Shown piece by piece: positions 35,434-48,498 of a stretch of DNA of 64,000 bases. The translations under genes and the position numbers were made by a program. Position 1 is the stretch's first letter; each line of letters begins with the position of its first letter. This stretch comes from Clavelina lepadiformis (Eukaryota > Chordata > Ascidiacea > Aplousobranchia > Clavelinidae), in contig NC_135244.1 of the NCBI RefSeq assembly GCF_947623445.1, positions 5,084,001-5,148,000 on the forward strand, in the 5' to 3' direction. Below the pieces are notes generated by a model. That model saw nothing but the letters and a program-made list of their open reading frames with translations. It was not told the DNA's origin and searched no databases.

Positions 35434-38400
35434 GTGGTTGTTTTGGAAATTTCTAATCTTCGAACAAAAACCTTTAATACCAAAACGGATGTGCTAATAT
35501 ACAGCAAACAAATGTTGGTTGAAAATCACGGATATCGAAAAGCTACAAACAACAAGTTGTTATTAGTACACTATACGCTCTCTGGAAGACTCTCTCCTGT
35601 TTACTAGCACTTGGCAAAAAGGCTTTTTTGCATAACACACGATGCTTTGTGCAACAGCAGGACTAGATAAAAGCTATTGTTGATACCCTTACTTTCCAAA
35701 AGAAAATCTAAAGAAGCTTCGTTTGAGAAAGCCTAACCCTTGGCATTTGACCAAAGCAAAGTCAAGCAACAATTTACGTTTGTTACTTGCACAATGATTT
35801 TTGTGCTTGTTTCAATTATACAAAATTGCGTAGATATACTGTATTTGACACTTAAGCAGCAAAATACAATTTCGTTGTTTTTTTAATAAGATTTCTAATT
35901 TGGTCTTCGCTCATTGAGCTTTGGTTTAAAACAAGCTCATATCTTGAAAATTTAAGAAAGTTCGTATAAGACTTCTAATTATGCTATAAAATCTCTGCTG
36001 AAACATAAGAAATTAAACGCCAAATTACTAGAAGCTCCAAATCAAAGGTCTTTTTTATAAAATGATGAAAGTAATAGCTGTAAAATACAAATTAAAAAGA
36101 TTTTCCGGCATATAGGCGATATTTGTAAAAAAGTTTCGGTTTATTTTGGTGCCCATTTTCATTTTGCCTCTCGCTAATGGCTTCATTAAAAATGGCATGA
36201 AAACTATATGAAATGACAATCTCTATTCATTCCATATAACCAAAAATTTTTATGTGTGAAGATTACAGAGCCTTTTACCACTATACTGTATTATCCCGGG
36301 AAAAATACTGCGCATTTAAAACTTTTTCAGAGTTTCTTGTTAACCGAAACGTTTTAATATGTTATAAAAAATAGTCTAAATCTTTATTATTATCTAAAGT
36401 TAAGTTCAGTTAAACTCAAAGCAGCTAAAAACAACATTTTGCACGCCTATATTTTCCTAACCTCTGTGCTTATCTTTCTAACGTTGTCGCCGTAATATAA
36501 CGTACATAAGAAAGTGTAAACATAAATGTGCTACTACATTGCATGCCTCGGATGGCACATATTTTTAAAACTACTGCATCGTGCTGTGAGTAATGCATCG
36601 ATATTTACAGTTTTCCACTAACCTTTTATAAGTTTATTTGCACTTTATTTGCTTGTGTGGTCACCGATACTCATATGACGATTTTTTAATGTAACAGACT
36701 GCAATCAAGACCCTAGTTTTTTGCAGTGGTTCTCAACCTTTTCAAGTCAAATTTTCAAAGTCTACTGAACCCCAGAAAAAAGTTTTCAAAATCTCGGTAA
36801 ATGTATAACTTTTGCTAATCGTAATACAGAATTGTTGTATTAATACAGTAAATCTTCCGCCAAATCATAATAAGCTTTTTATACGTTTTACTGTTTATGC
36901 GCTAATTTTGCAGCACAATTAAGACCTCCACCGCGTCTTGCATGCATATTGCATTTGGTCAGGCAATAATAGGCCTACCATAATGTTAATATTTATTATG
37001 ATGTCATAAATACCGCTCATGTTATTTAAGTGATTCAGTAATGAATTAAAGCCACATGCCTTTTTTAGCCCCTAGCAGCCTAGCTTGATACAAGTCACAA
37101 AATCAAAGAATAAATAAAGTTTTTTTTACCGTATTTATTACCTACAGTTCATCATGGCATTCACGAACCTCCTGAAACCTTTCCACCGACCCCAGGTTCA
37201 GAATCAAAACCACGGTTTTATAAAGACCGCTACACAGGCAATGTGTTGGCTACATTACAAAAATGTCTACACGTGTTTAAAAAATTGAATTGTAACATTT
37301 TTGTTATCATTTTACTGACACATCTCACAACTGTCTTGCGTTATCAGACTGTTAAGATAGTAACTAATAGCATAATAAACAGATTTTCTCACTTCTTTTT
37401 GGACACATCCGCGCACATATAACTTAACATAAGAAACAAAGGAGTATTCCACAATGACAAATGATAGATTAGTTTTAAAATCAGCGCCAGAGTTTTGTTT
37501 CCCAACAAGGTTAAAAGATTCCTCGGAACACTTCAACAAAACTCACAATAGAAAACATCGGCTCGTAAAATGTTACACAACTAAGCTTTTTTAACCCAGG
37601 GACTAAATATGTCACCGCTATGCTTAACTAAAGCCGAATTATAGTAAACCTTATTTGCTCTTTCATATTTCTTCTAACAAAAAGACTAGACTAGAAATAC
37701 TATAAGGTGCCGATAAGTTAAAAGCTTGGTATATGGCGACAAATTCGGTGAGTTAAAATGCCGAAAGCTAAATAACCACCCGCGTTATGGTGCCAACTAG
37801 TCGAAAGCTTTGAAACTGCCGACAAATTTGAGTTAAAATGCCGACAGCTATAAACAACCACGTAGATAACAAACTATGTTAAATGCGGTATTGGTCTCTT
37901 TCTGTCACTTTAAAACCAAAATAAGTGCCAAAAATCTATACCGAAAAGCATGCGCATACAATTAAAATTGAACATAGCGCGAGTTTGATTTTTACAAGTT
38001 CATACTCAAATTCTTGTTTGGTGTCTCAACTAACCCCAAAGCACTAGATTTCCAGCATTGCCGTTTCCTGAGTCTGGTTCAGCAAAGAAAAGCGGACCGT
38101 TGTCCGCGAATTGAGTTGTATTGCAACTCTATACATTGTTTTCCTGTTACAGCCAAAGATGTGCAATCTGCTTCCACAACGCTATATCGATGGTATTGTG
38201 AGTTTTCGTGTTTTACCAAACGCTCAAGCGTATATTTTCATATCTGAAGCTTCACCGCTCACAGAGATCGAATAGGTTGGTGTCCAACATCAGCACCAGC
38301 CTTTTTCCAAATACAGTAGCACGCAATACTCACAGAAAGCTCCCGTTTCAGTCAGAAAATATACTAACTATTTGAATCAGACAAGTGAGCTATATATGGA

Positions 38401-39423
38401 AAACGTCGTTTCCTGCAGCGTTTGAATACGTGTTTTCCATACAAATTGAACTACTACTAGTATGCCGCTTTAAAACAAAATTCCACACTGGAAAGGTTGA
38501 CGTACACAAAATTTCTGGCAAAAGTTTGTATGATACTTTCCCTGTGTCAGCACTCTCAGCAGAGTTAGTTGAATCAAGGTTACCTATCTCCATAACCACA
38601 TTCCGACATCTTGCTTTACATTACCCGGACAGGTTTTTGGATAAAAGTCAAACAACGTTATTGCATTTTTTCTTTTGGACCGAGCCACAGTCAATACTAT
38701 GTTGAAAACGCAAGCTGACTGAAAAGGGCAAACTGGTTAATTGTTAATTCAAAAGTGTGACAATCATAACTATCAGAATGCTTCTTTTAGTTATTCCCTT
38801 TCTGGGGTTCTCTGTGGCGTAATTGTAATTGCATCTTAATTTGCATGAAAATTAAACGACACTATTAAGGTTGTTTCTCGTAAAACCGTTGTTCTAAAAA
38901 TATTATGGAACCCCAAAATTAAAAACTTTGCTTAACCCTAAATATACGTTTTATTTGCAAATAAGCCTAGGATTTCTGGTTGAACACATACCTTTACTTT
39001 CATAAGTTTCTATACAGTTGGTGTAATAAAACGTTTTTTCAGAGCTTTTTAACTTATTAAAACCTGACGTTTCATTATAAAAGTTTTGTCAAAACCTCAA
39101 GACGTATGTTCTGATTATGTAATCGCTATAATCGGGTAACCAATACAGAAAGGTACTCATTTGCAGAAACAAACGGTGACTAAGTTATATAATTTCTGAA
39201 TAACATGATTTCTCTTCAGGACCATGGCTAAGGTGAAGGCGAAACGACCAAAAATGCGTCAAATGAAAACAAAAAAACGAGGAATATTTAAACAAAGTTT
39301 TTGACAACAATGATATAAAATATTTGTTTTACGGTATAATAGGTGCAATTTGCGTAATAACAAAACTATAATGACATTTCATTCAAGGCGGGTATACTAT
39401 GACGAGCGACAGGTCTGCTAAAC
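35434..39423. other. Intergenic between PSS copies A and B
   Basis: Upstream flank of copy A. About 2 kb (35.4-37.5 kb) is homologous to the flank of copy C at 58.5-60.1 kb; shared words include ACTACTGCATCGTGCT and TCGATATTTACA. A degenerate hAT-like insertion interrupts it. Near 37735-37860 two diverged tandem units share the words GAGTTAAAATGCCGA and AACCAC. No gene recognised. Confidence 0.6.
36724..37213. mobile_element. Degenerate hAT-like element
   Basis: It begins CAGTGGTTCTCAACC, a typical hAT terminus, and ends in a decayed CCAGGTTCAGAATC...CCAC. The matching flank of copy C (near 59.85 kb) lacks it. No clean target duplication was seen. Confidence 0.5.
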
Positions 39424-42400
39424 TCATTCATTCTTCCCAACTTCTTCCCAGCAGGAGTCGTCGGTGCTGTCGTAGACACATTTTCCTTTCTGAACAAACA
39501 CGAATAAAAACTTTAGTCATTTTTTTCTTATTTAAAGCGGGCGTTACATATATTGGCCATTACAGTTATCCTGCAAAAGTTAGCTAATCTTTTTACCTTA
39601 TTGCCCCGCTGTAGTTTGCAAATAAAAACCAAGCCAGAAAGACAAGCTAGTGTTGTAAGTGCCTTGAAAAAGAATTTTTACCGCATCATTCTTCAATGTA
39701 ACATTATCTTGGTTTTAAAGAGCACACAATTGAAAACTTAAAAACTCGAATGTAGTTAGGCAATATACCATTACAAGCAGCCACGAGATGATCTTTAAAC
39801 GTTGTGTAGGCGGGAATTCTTCGGCTCCAATTTTAAAAGTCAAGATAGTTTCCAATAAAACCGATGTTCTGTGAACAATATATTGACATTATCGAGTCGA
39901 AAAATTTGTCTAGCCTGAAGTATAACGTTGCTTTGCAAGTAGTAATTCTAATTGTACATATAAATGTTTGTGGCCGATAAGGTATTATTCACTTTTATAC
40001 TTAGTGTCCCTTTACTTTTTTATGGTTTTGCACATTTATTATAACCTTAGTTTAGTTTTTTACAGGAATTCTTAACTTTTCAAAATATGACGTTTCCTTT
40101 AAACCAAACTTCAATGAGTTGCCGTGTCAACCTGACGTTTTTCAGTAAAAAGAATCACAAGAATGAAGGTAAATGCAAAAAGAGTCTGTTAAACAAAACT
40201 ATTTGCTTTTCGGAACTAAAACCACGATATAACAAAAAACCTAGACGGAAGTTCAAAACGTGAAATGTTTAAAAAACAGTTGCTTTTTTAGAAAAAGTGA
40301 CCAAATAGTGTCCATTTTTCTTCCTCTTTCCTCACACCATATAAAAATTTCAAAACATAAGCTACTTAAAATGTCATAAAAATACAAACCCACATGTAAA
40401 CAAGAACTTGGGCAGGCAATCGCTGTGTACACGTGGCATCGGTCATGTACAGATATAATTCTCTAAAAGAGATCAACATTAAACTCGCAGATTAAATTCA
40501 ACCCACAGGTTTACTGTAGGTTTAAAATCTGTTCAGTAAAACCTTATACCACGTTAGCATGTTGCTTTAAATAAACGTTTGTGAGATACTATTCTGGGAA
40601 TAACCTTGTCGCTGCACTGCCCACTGTAAAGTGCACGATGAGTCGCACCCAACAAAATGGATGTGAGACTGGAAAACGAAGAAAGTGCTTCATGAAAAAT
40701 ACGTTCAATTCCACAAGCTGGAACACCATTTAAGAAGACATTTGAGAAAGTGTGCATATAACAAACATAATGACTAGAAACGGTGCACTGCATAGCAAGT
40801 TTTACAGAAAACTACGACAACCTTTTCCACTCACGTTGTATAATAAAATGAGCAGAAATAAATAAAGAATTCGTCTCGTGCTTGATCCCATGCCCAACCA
40901 ACTTTTACTTGATCCTTTTAACGATGTAAATTTTATCATTACTCTCTGCAGCTTTCCCATTTGTATATCTCTAAAGAAGAGAAAAATCATTTACCATAAG
41001 TTAACACAAGCCCCCACGCGTGTTGTCGAAAGAACAGACTGTCAGTTTAACGAAAAACGGAAAAGCTGTTAACAAAATTGTCAGAATAACCAACTTACTT
41101 AACCGATTCCCATCTGTATTTGCGGATTTTCAAATATTTGCATAGTTTCATACCCACCCAAATGCCAAGCGCGTTAAATCCGAGAACATCAACCAAGATT
41201 TGATCCCACCAACATTCTCGGAAGTTAGGAAAAATGTCTTTATAGAATAACTACACAAAAAGAAAATTGTATTCAAACCGACTATGTGAAAACGATCGTT
41301 GCAAAACGTGTTTGTTATTCCGTCCTGCAGTATTAAAAAATATAGAGAGTGGCTATTTCACCAAAAGTAGGTCACGCAGCCCAATTAGTTAAAGATCCGC
41401 GGTTAAGTTAGGACAGGGGTTCCCAACCTTTTTATGTTCTCGTACCACTTAGCCACCACGGATTGTCAACACGTACCACGTACTATTTTCAAAACAACTA
41501 ATTTGATCCAATATTCCCACAGCAGCATTGTATTAATAACAATGACAGCAGGGAGCAAGATCGACAAAAGTAGCTTACTGAGTGCAGAGAATTTAGTACG
41601 GAAAGAAATAAAAGTGTTGTACGCATATTTTAGCAACTCAAAATTAAATTGTTATACTACTATACTGTATATCGCATTCAACGGAGAGCTGCTCGCGTAC
41701 CACCTGAAAAGCTCCCGCGTACCACTAGTGGTACGCGTACCACCGGTTGGGAACCCCTGAGTTAGGAGAAGTGGTATATGCAAAAACTTGATTACAGTTA
41801 TTTAGGGTTCAGTTGGAATTAGATTTAGACTGGAAGGAAGATTTAGGTTAGGTTTATGTTACTATGTTATAAAATTGAAGTTAGGTTAACAAAAAAACTG
41901 TAAAAAAGAGCTTTGAACGCACGATTTTTTCCGGTGAAACAGTGGCAGCATAAAGAATAAGGAATGTATAATCACTACATCTCTTTGCTATAGGTAAAAA
42001 AACAGTTGTGTTGCGGCTCATCGAGTTAAGATGATTTTGTTACTGATTATGCACTGTGGTGTAGCACGATTGCCATTACCTCGGTAAATTCCCAAAGAAT
42101 GCTCAGCGACCAACACAAGATATAACTTCTTAAAAGCAGCGCTCTTCCTACAAATCCAATAAAGTGACTAAAGGCAAATATATCAAGCGTGGAATACAGC
42201 CGTTCGATAGTGATGTTGGAGCAGTTAACTGCGTATTTCTACAAAACAATTTCAACTCCTATATCATCTTTTCTTTAAGAAATAACAATATCCATGTGGT
42301 AATGCATTTGATTATAAGAAACCTCAACAACATCGATTTCTCTTTTGGCATATTTGACGTTGTGGTCGATCCAAAACATAATACTTTTTATTTGATCAAT

Positions 42401-43819
42401 ATGCAGGAATATTAGGTAGGCCATAAAAAGCATGTATAGCAAACTTGCGCCAAAAACAATCTTCCATACCTGCAACATATAACAAAAACAGCGATATAGT
42501 CTACTATCAATTTTGTGGATGCCCAAGCTTCTGTTAGCCTTTAGAAAGTAAAAGCTATTTTTAGGCTTATTTTTATTTAGTTTATACAAGACTCGACATA
42601 TCAAAGTCCACATAAACTTTCCCCCATTCCCTGTTTCCTATCGTCAATTACGTTTATCAAAAAACAGTATACCGTTGTTAAAAACGTGCCAAAGAATAAG
42701 ACTGTCCCATAATCAGATCTAGAGTTTTACTTCACAAAAGCGTATTTAAGTTTGCTTGAACTTCCACTACGTACAATTGGATGAGGTTTTTGAAAGGGTC
42801 CCTGGGGAAATATGAGAAGACCTAGCAGGAAGTAGAGAAAGGTTGCGAATTTTGCTCCGTTGATTAGGTTTGCTTCTTCGTTACTTTCGTCCCTGCAATA
42901 AAAATAAGCTACAGTATAGTTGTTCGAAATTTTGTTATCATATACCAGGCAGTCAATCTGAGTAAAAACATCTCTGTCTGCAATTTAGTAAAAGTAGAAT
43001 GAGACCTATTGACCATATAATATCATATAATATATTAAGTCACTATTTCACCGTGATTGACCGGTCACACAATCTATTGAGATAGGTGATGGGGTTAGGA
43101 GAACGAGTATGTAAAAAGTTGATTTTAGCTATATTTAAGGCTCTATTGGAGCTAGATTTTTATTAGAAGGTAGAGGTAGGCTAGGTTTAGGTTCCTTTGT
43201 TGTAACGTGTAAGTTAGTTTAACAAAAAACTGTGAAATATGGCTTCGAATGAACGTTTTTACCGGTGAAATAGTGCCAGTGAATTATATACGTCTAAAAG
43301 ATTGTTATACAATATTGCTTGAGTAGCACGCGTTAAGCCAATCCCGAGTTTTTAATTATTTTAAAGCATGCAGTACGCCTGTACCTGCTTACAACGATGA
43401 ATAGAACTGTGAATAAAATGATGAACATAACAGTTAGCCTGCTGAAATGCATATTTTGCAAGGAGTCGTCATGCTAAAAGATACAAAAGAATAATTAAAT
43501 TACTGTAAATGTTACAGTGAAGCATTCCAACTTCCGACAACGTTTTTGGGAATCCTTGGTGTCAGATATTTTACTTTTAGCTTTATATAATTGCGAGGTG
43601 CTGTGTCCTATATGTATAATTGTTGTGGTTTTCATGCCAAAGGCCAGATACTTTAAATTTTAACACACCTCGTATATATTAGCCTATAGTATGTTTTGAT
43701 CATATCTAGAGGATAGAGTAGTCAGTAGTAGACCAATTAACAATACTCACGTCTAGATGATGATTTGCACGTCCATTAGGATAGCGCTTGTTGTTTCTAG
43801 TATTTCTGTGACTTTGCAT
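39424..43819 (-). CDS. Phosphatidylserine synthase, tandem copy B
   Basis: Exons: 43819-43751, 43473-43385, 42892-42775, 42469-42323, 42238-42080, 41250-41099, 40970-40835, 40717-40605, 40462-40394, 39868-39769, 39662-39597, 39489-39424; 427 aa. Exon structure matches copy A, plus one extra Asn in exon 11. Catalytic-region blocks are kept ([20 protein letters not shown] with His). Odd: the GPFxRPHP motif reads GPFQKPHP, so the Arg equivalent to human PSS1 R95 is Lys88; human Q266 is Lys258 and P269 is Ser261. A residue change at R95 of the same kind (R95K) makes hamster PSS1 insensitive to product inhibition (from memory). Intron 2 carries a MITE and intron 5 a MITE interrupted by a hAT MITE. 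The frame is intact, so the gene looks functional. Confidence 0.93.
41351..41946. mobile_element. MITE with ACTATTTCACCG termini, copy 2, interrupted
   Basis: Left end GGCTATTTCACC, right end CCGGTGAAACAGTGGC. Interior words (GTAGGTCACGCAG, TTGAACGCACGATTTTTT) match the copies at 6.8 and 43.0 kb. It is split by the 346-bp hAT MITE at 41414-41759. Lies in intron 5 of PSS copy B. Confidence 0.8.
41414..41759. mobile_element. hAT-type MITE nested in another MITE
   Basis: TIRs CAGGGGTTCCCAACC and GGTTGGGAACCCCTG with an exact 8-bp duplication AGTTAGGA (41406-41413 and 41760-41767). The interior near the right end is rich in GTACCAC repeats. The duplicated octamer lies in the host MITE's GGTTAGGAG region. 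Confidence 0.94.
43040..43276. mobile_element. MITE with ACTATTTCACCG termini, copy 3
   Basis: Left end CACTATTTCACCG, right end CCGGTGAAATAGTGC; interior related to the other two copies. Lies in intron 2 of PSS copy B. Confidence 0.75.
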
Positions 43820-44507
43820 GTGTTTTTTTTGAGTCCTCAATTTCCAAAGAATAACCGTTAACGAATATTGCTTTTTTTTAAATGTTTTAGGGCAATTCTT
43901 TATTGATCTATAAAACGTAAAAGCTCGACTTTATATTTGCAAATGTTTGCTCTATATTTCATCAATAAAGTTTATTTTGGATAGAAGACAATTGTTTTTC
44001 AGTTTTGCAACTGATGACTCGTGCGTAGACCAAACACATTAATGGGTCATGCAAATATGAAAATTATGACATCGATGCCCGATGGCCAAATTGCTGTAAG
44101 CGGCGTTCATGTACGTTTCCTTGTTTTAATTAAAAAATTACGTTTTAATTATCTTTTTAAGAGAACTAAAAAGTAAAAACATAAGAAAATAAGACGCAGC
44201 AAAATGCGCTTAACCTGGTGTAACATGACCTACAAAAACGTAATAAAAAGCAATTGACTACAATAACCAGAAATTTGATTTTTACAAAACATTGTCTAGG
44301 AACAGCCGTATAGTTACAAGCATCAGTATTGCTAAAATAAAATGGTTTACTTGCATTTGCCCACAACAGCTTTTTTAGCTATATCGTGCTCTACAGCTGA
44401 AACAACAGTAATGTCATTCAATATAACTAGCTTAGTTAACAGTGGCGCCTCGTGGGTTTTATAACTGGAAGGGGCGCAGCTTATTTAAGCATTTTCAAAC
44501 CTATCAG

Positions 44508-45144
44508 TAGGGCAACCAGTTTTTTGACCTAAAAATTTTAAATTTTGACCTTAAAATTTGCAAATTTTGACCTCATTTTGACCTAAAAAGTTTAAATATT
44601 GACCTTATTTTGACCTAAAACGTTTAAATTTTGACCTCATTTTGAAAAACGCTATACTGATAGTCTCTACAATGTCTACAGCAACTTTCTAATCTAAAGC
44701 TGCATTTAAAAATGACAAAATGCTTTTCTAGTGTTGACTTTTTTTTCGTTTCTGCGTATTAAGATTGAAAACTTGCAGTTTCAAATGCAATGCCGTCACA
44801 ACGTGACGTCACCAAACGCGCTGAAAAGCCTTCCCTCTCTTTGTGGCTTTGGTTCTAAGTAAAATTTGCGGGACTGGAATTGTTTGCGGTACAAGAAAAG
44901 AGAAAAACGGAAGAATAATATTACAAAATGGTTACAAAATTACAATTTTAATAGATTTTGACCTAAAAAAAAGACCTAACGAAACAATTTGACCGTATTT
45001 TGACCTAACGTAACATTTTGACTTTATCTGACCTAATAACTTCTATACCACACGTCGTACAAAGCTGAAATTTGTTTTGTGCTTGTTTCATAGCATTCTG
45101 AGCAGGTAAAAAAAAATTGACCATATTGACTTTTGGTTGCCCTA
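44508..45144. mobile_element. hAT element with TTTTGACCTAA subterminal repeats, 637 bp
   Basis: TIRs TAGGGCAACCA and TGGTTGCCCTA, with an 8-bp duplication CCTATCAG / CCTATCAC that has one mismatch (44500-44507 and 45145-45152). Both ends carry many copies of TTTTGACCTAA-like words, in the way hAT subterminal binding repeats do. It has no transposase ORF. Confidence 0.85.
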
Positions 45145-45250
45145 CCTATCACTAAACATACATTTTGAAATAAACGGATTGAAAGTACTGTACCTATACT
45201 GACAAGGACCCACTGCTAGACCTTCAGCAAAATTTCGTGTTGTGCTAGAA

Positions 45251-45705
45251 CAGGGGTGTCCAACCCGTGGCCAGCGGGAAAGTTTTGAGTGGTATTTGTC
45301 GAAATGACTTATATTATCAACTGGATCGCCCACGTAATTTAGGGCGAACTTACGTTCCGAGAAATTGGCATTTATTGTTTGTTTACTAATTTCTGACAGC
45401 CATATGGAAAACTCCCTTCGCATTGCTACATCGTCCATCTCACCGAATATTGCCAAACTTGTTAGAGAAAAACAGTGCCAAACTTCACATTGAAATGTCG
45501 ACGTGTAGTAAAAACTTTTTTGAATTTACTATATCTTGGTATGTTTATTGTTCTTATAATTGTAAAAAAGGATAATACGTATTTCTAAGGTTAGAATTTT
45601 GGTGTGAGAGTTTTAATTAGAAATTAGCAGTAAACACTCAAGTGGCCCGTGCAATCATTCGTAAATCGCATGTGGCCCTTTGGCCAAACAGGTTGGACAC
45701 CCCTG
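45251..45705. mobile_element. hAT-type element, 455 bp
   Basis: TIRs CAGGGGTGTCCAACC and GGTTGGACACCCCTG, with an 8-bp duplication TGCTAGAA / TGCTAGAG that has one mismatch. A minus-strand ORF reaches into it but shows no known domain. Confidence 0.88.
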
Positions 45706-46273
45706 TGCTAGAGTAATGAAATCGCAAAATTTCATGTGTAACTGTTCATGCTTTTAAATTCAAAATGTAGCAACGTGTAGGCCAAAAAAATAGATCTATC
45801 GGCTATCACTGTCTCCTATTCAAATATCGGTGTAGCTAATCTAACGCAAGCTTTAGTATATGGGCTACTGCATAATTTGCAGTTAATAACCTTGGCTTTT
45901 AAAACGTTGAATGTTTTGCCAATTTGCAACAAAACCCATACAGTCTGATCGGGCACAGCGTCTTGGCCTAATATCTATTACAAGTACGTAGACTGCTGCC
46001 TATTGCATCAATAAAACAACCGTTAAAATGGTCCTGGCTTTCAAGTAAAATGTCCTGCTGCAGTGGCAGCATGCAGCTAAGTCATCCAATATCAATGTAG
46101 TAACTACTAACTAGCAACACGGGTCTATACCATTAATATCCATAGTTTTTTTAAACAAGCAGAAAAGCAATGCATGCTGCATACTTTTGTGGAGCTTTGA
46201 GAGGCTACTGTTGCAGCCTAAGCTATCAGCAATTTTGCATACAGCTTGGTTAAAGGGAATTTCCTTTCTGCAG

Positions 46274-46390
46274 GTAAAAAGTAAAACACCAAACCCAAAG
46301 TTTTCGTACACAGCTCAAAGTGTTTCCAATGAGAAAATGGAAGAAACAGTAGAAAATATTAAGCGCCTTAAAGCAAGTCTCGAAAACTAG
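46274..46390 (+). other. Possible orphan last exon
   Basis: After the good acceptor TTTCCTTTCTGCAG an open frame encodes 38 residues that start VKSKTPNPKFSYTAQ, carry a helical acidic-basic end (EETVENIKRLKASLEN), and stop. No partner exon was found upstream, so it may be chance or a fragment. Confidence 0.25.
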
Positions 46391-47408
46391 CCTAAAACGT
46401 GTTAACCTCTTTTATTCCCTAATTAACAGGTTACTGTAAACAACGAAACAGAAATTGATATGATATAATCATTAATAGGCTACTCTATACCCTCAGACTG
46501 AGAGAAGTTATTACAAGACTATAACCCGGCGCTGGTTCCTTATCGCTCGAGTTGTAATTTCTGATTAAGGTAGACTGTGTTGATTTTATTAAACACAAAT
46601 CTGGCTCTGATGAGGCTAAACTTGTAGCGGTTATCGGCAAGTTGTCTGTAAATACATAAATCACTTTATATTCACCACAGGAAGAGTGCAGGGTATTGCT
46701 TTTAATATGTCTGGTGGCAACCACGGCATATTCTAAAATCTGTTAAAGCAGGCTAACTAACAACTGCATACTTGATGTTCACAGCAGTTGAACTGAGATG
46801 TTTGTGAATGTTTCTTGTGGTTACAACCGGAAACTTAGACCACACAACAACAATTCGTCATAGTTGTTCGTCCCAACATGCTTTTCCGATAGGAAGAAAG
46901 TTGACAAGAAAATTTACGCACGATATCGGAAATAGGTCTACTAATACCGGGAGCCATGCTGTGCAGTTTTTGCATGGTGGGACAAAAACAAGGGTCATGG
47001 AAACTGCGACTACGTGTTTGAAAAAAATTACTGTAACATTTTCTTGGTGCCTGCGTAGGCTGCGTCTCTGTCACATAGTAAGCACACATTAGCCATCTTC
47101 AAATCTTTGTGACGTAATGACAACTGATCTATAAAACCTAGTCCGAAACATGTTTTTGTCACTCGTTTGCTGTAAGTGTTGTGGTCTAATTACTTGTATC
47201 TTTCTATTAATTACAGTACTGTGCGAATTGATTGGGACAAGCAACTTTTAGGTTTACCTTTCGAAAGATTCGTCAGATCACTGGTAGTAAGTGGAAAATT
47301 ACCATCAAAATGTTGCGTTTGTCCTACGACCTATGACAATGGCCTTTGTCCCGTGATACTAGTCTATTATGTGGTATCTGGGGAATCACTGCCTTTATGT
47401 AATCAATT

Positions 47409-48407
47409 TAGGGCCATTTTTATTTTGACCTAAAAAAAATTTTTTTTGACTTTATTTTTATCAAATTTTGACTTTATTTTGACCTAACGAAATTGCTTAT
47501 TTGTAGAGGCCACAGTTCTTCCTCCAGTTACCCAAACATAATATTTTTTCGATTTCAGACCCAAACGTAATATTTTGTCGAAAAGTCAAGGTGTTTTATG
47601 GATTATAAAAAGTGTGTCGTGTTTTTTGGCGATAGATTTAGGTAGCTTGTGTTATGTTGTCCTTGTGAAAAGGGCACTTTGCCTCGATTTTCTCCGCATG
47701 GTAAATTCTAATAAACAGCAAATTAAACAGGGAATGCTTGTTGTTGCTCCAATCCAGCTTGATGGCGTTTACTTTTCCTGTGGCTTTCAACAAAATACTT
47801 TTTATCGCACTTCACTATAACCTCGCAAAAATTGCACCTTAAATCACCCCCGGGAGTAGCATTAAATTCATCAGAAAAATCTCGACAAATCTGTCTAACT
47901 TTTGCTGAAGACGTTTTAGCTTGCTTAGGCATTTTTGTATTACAGAATGTCAGTAGGCTATTCCTAAAATCCAAACTGTTGATCTTCGAAAATACCACGT
48001 TTATGAAGAGGAAGTGTTTTATAAGAATTATTTAAATACGTAACAATGAATAAACAATGGACAATTTGCGATAAAAGTTACTGGTGATCCAAGTGGGCAT
48101 TGTGACTTATTTCCTGCTTTTATGGATTAATATGGTTTAATTGTGTCGCAGTTCCTGATTTACAATGCTTCCACGAGGATTTTTACAAGAATTACTCTCA
48201 AGAAACACAAAAACTTTGTAAAAAGCCATATTTTGACAAATTTTGACTTTATTGAAAATTTTGACTTTATTGTAAATTTTGACTTTACTTTGACCTATAA
48301 ACTTCTTAGAAACAATCCCCTAGGTGCTGAAAACAACTTTATTCTTTGATTCGTGGTCAGACGAGGTCCTTAAAAAATTTTGACTTTATTGACTTTTGCG
48401 GGCCCTA
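47409..48407 (-). mobile_element. hAT element nested in the Tc1 transposon
   Basis: Ends TAGGGCC and GGGCCCTA with TTTTGACCTAA / TTTTGACTTTA subterminal repeats, the same family as 44508-45144. Candidate target duplication GTAATCAA (47399-47406) / GTAATCAT (48408-48415), two bases off the left TIR. It encodes a BED finger on the minus strand. Confidence 0.75.
47723..47932 (-). pseudogene. hAT transposase N-terminus (BED zinc finger), truncated
   Basis: About 69 codons from MPKQAKTSSAKVRQICRDF, with a BED-type finger: CNFC (C-x2-C), then FVESHRKSKRH (H-x4-H). It stops soon after the finger, so the catalytic part is absent. It belongs to the nested hAT. Confidence 0.75.
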
Positions 48408-48498
48408 GTAATCATTTTTGCCGAACTTTGTACGAGTAGTGTTCATTTTTTGCAGAAACTTTTTTGAAATTCCTGAAAGTTTTTTCATTATTTCTGAA

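Noticed and set aside
38385-38705. Plus-strand ORF of 106 codons
   Set aside because: No recognisable domain, no splice context and no similarity to the rest of the window; treated as chance.
46808-47092. Overlapping ORFs on both strands, 94 and 84 codons
   Set aside because: No domain and open on both strands; GC content is locally higher, which lengthens random ORFs.
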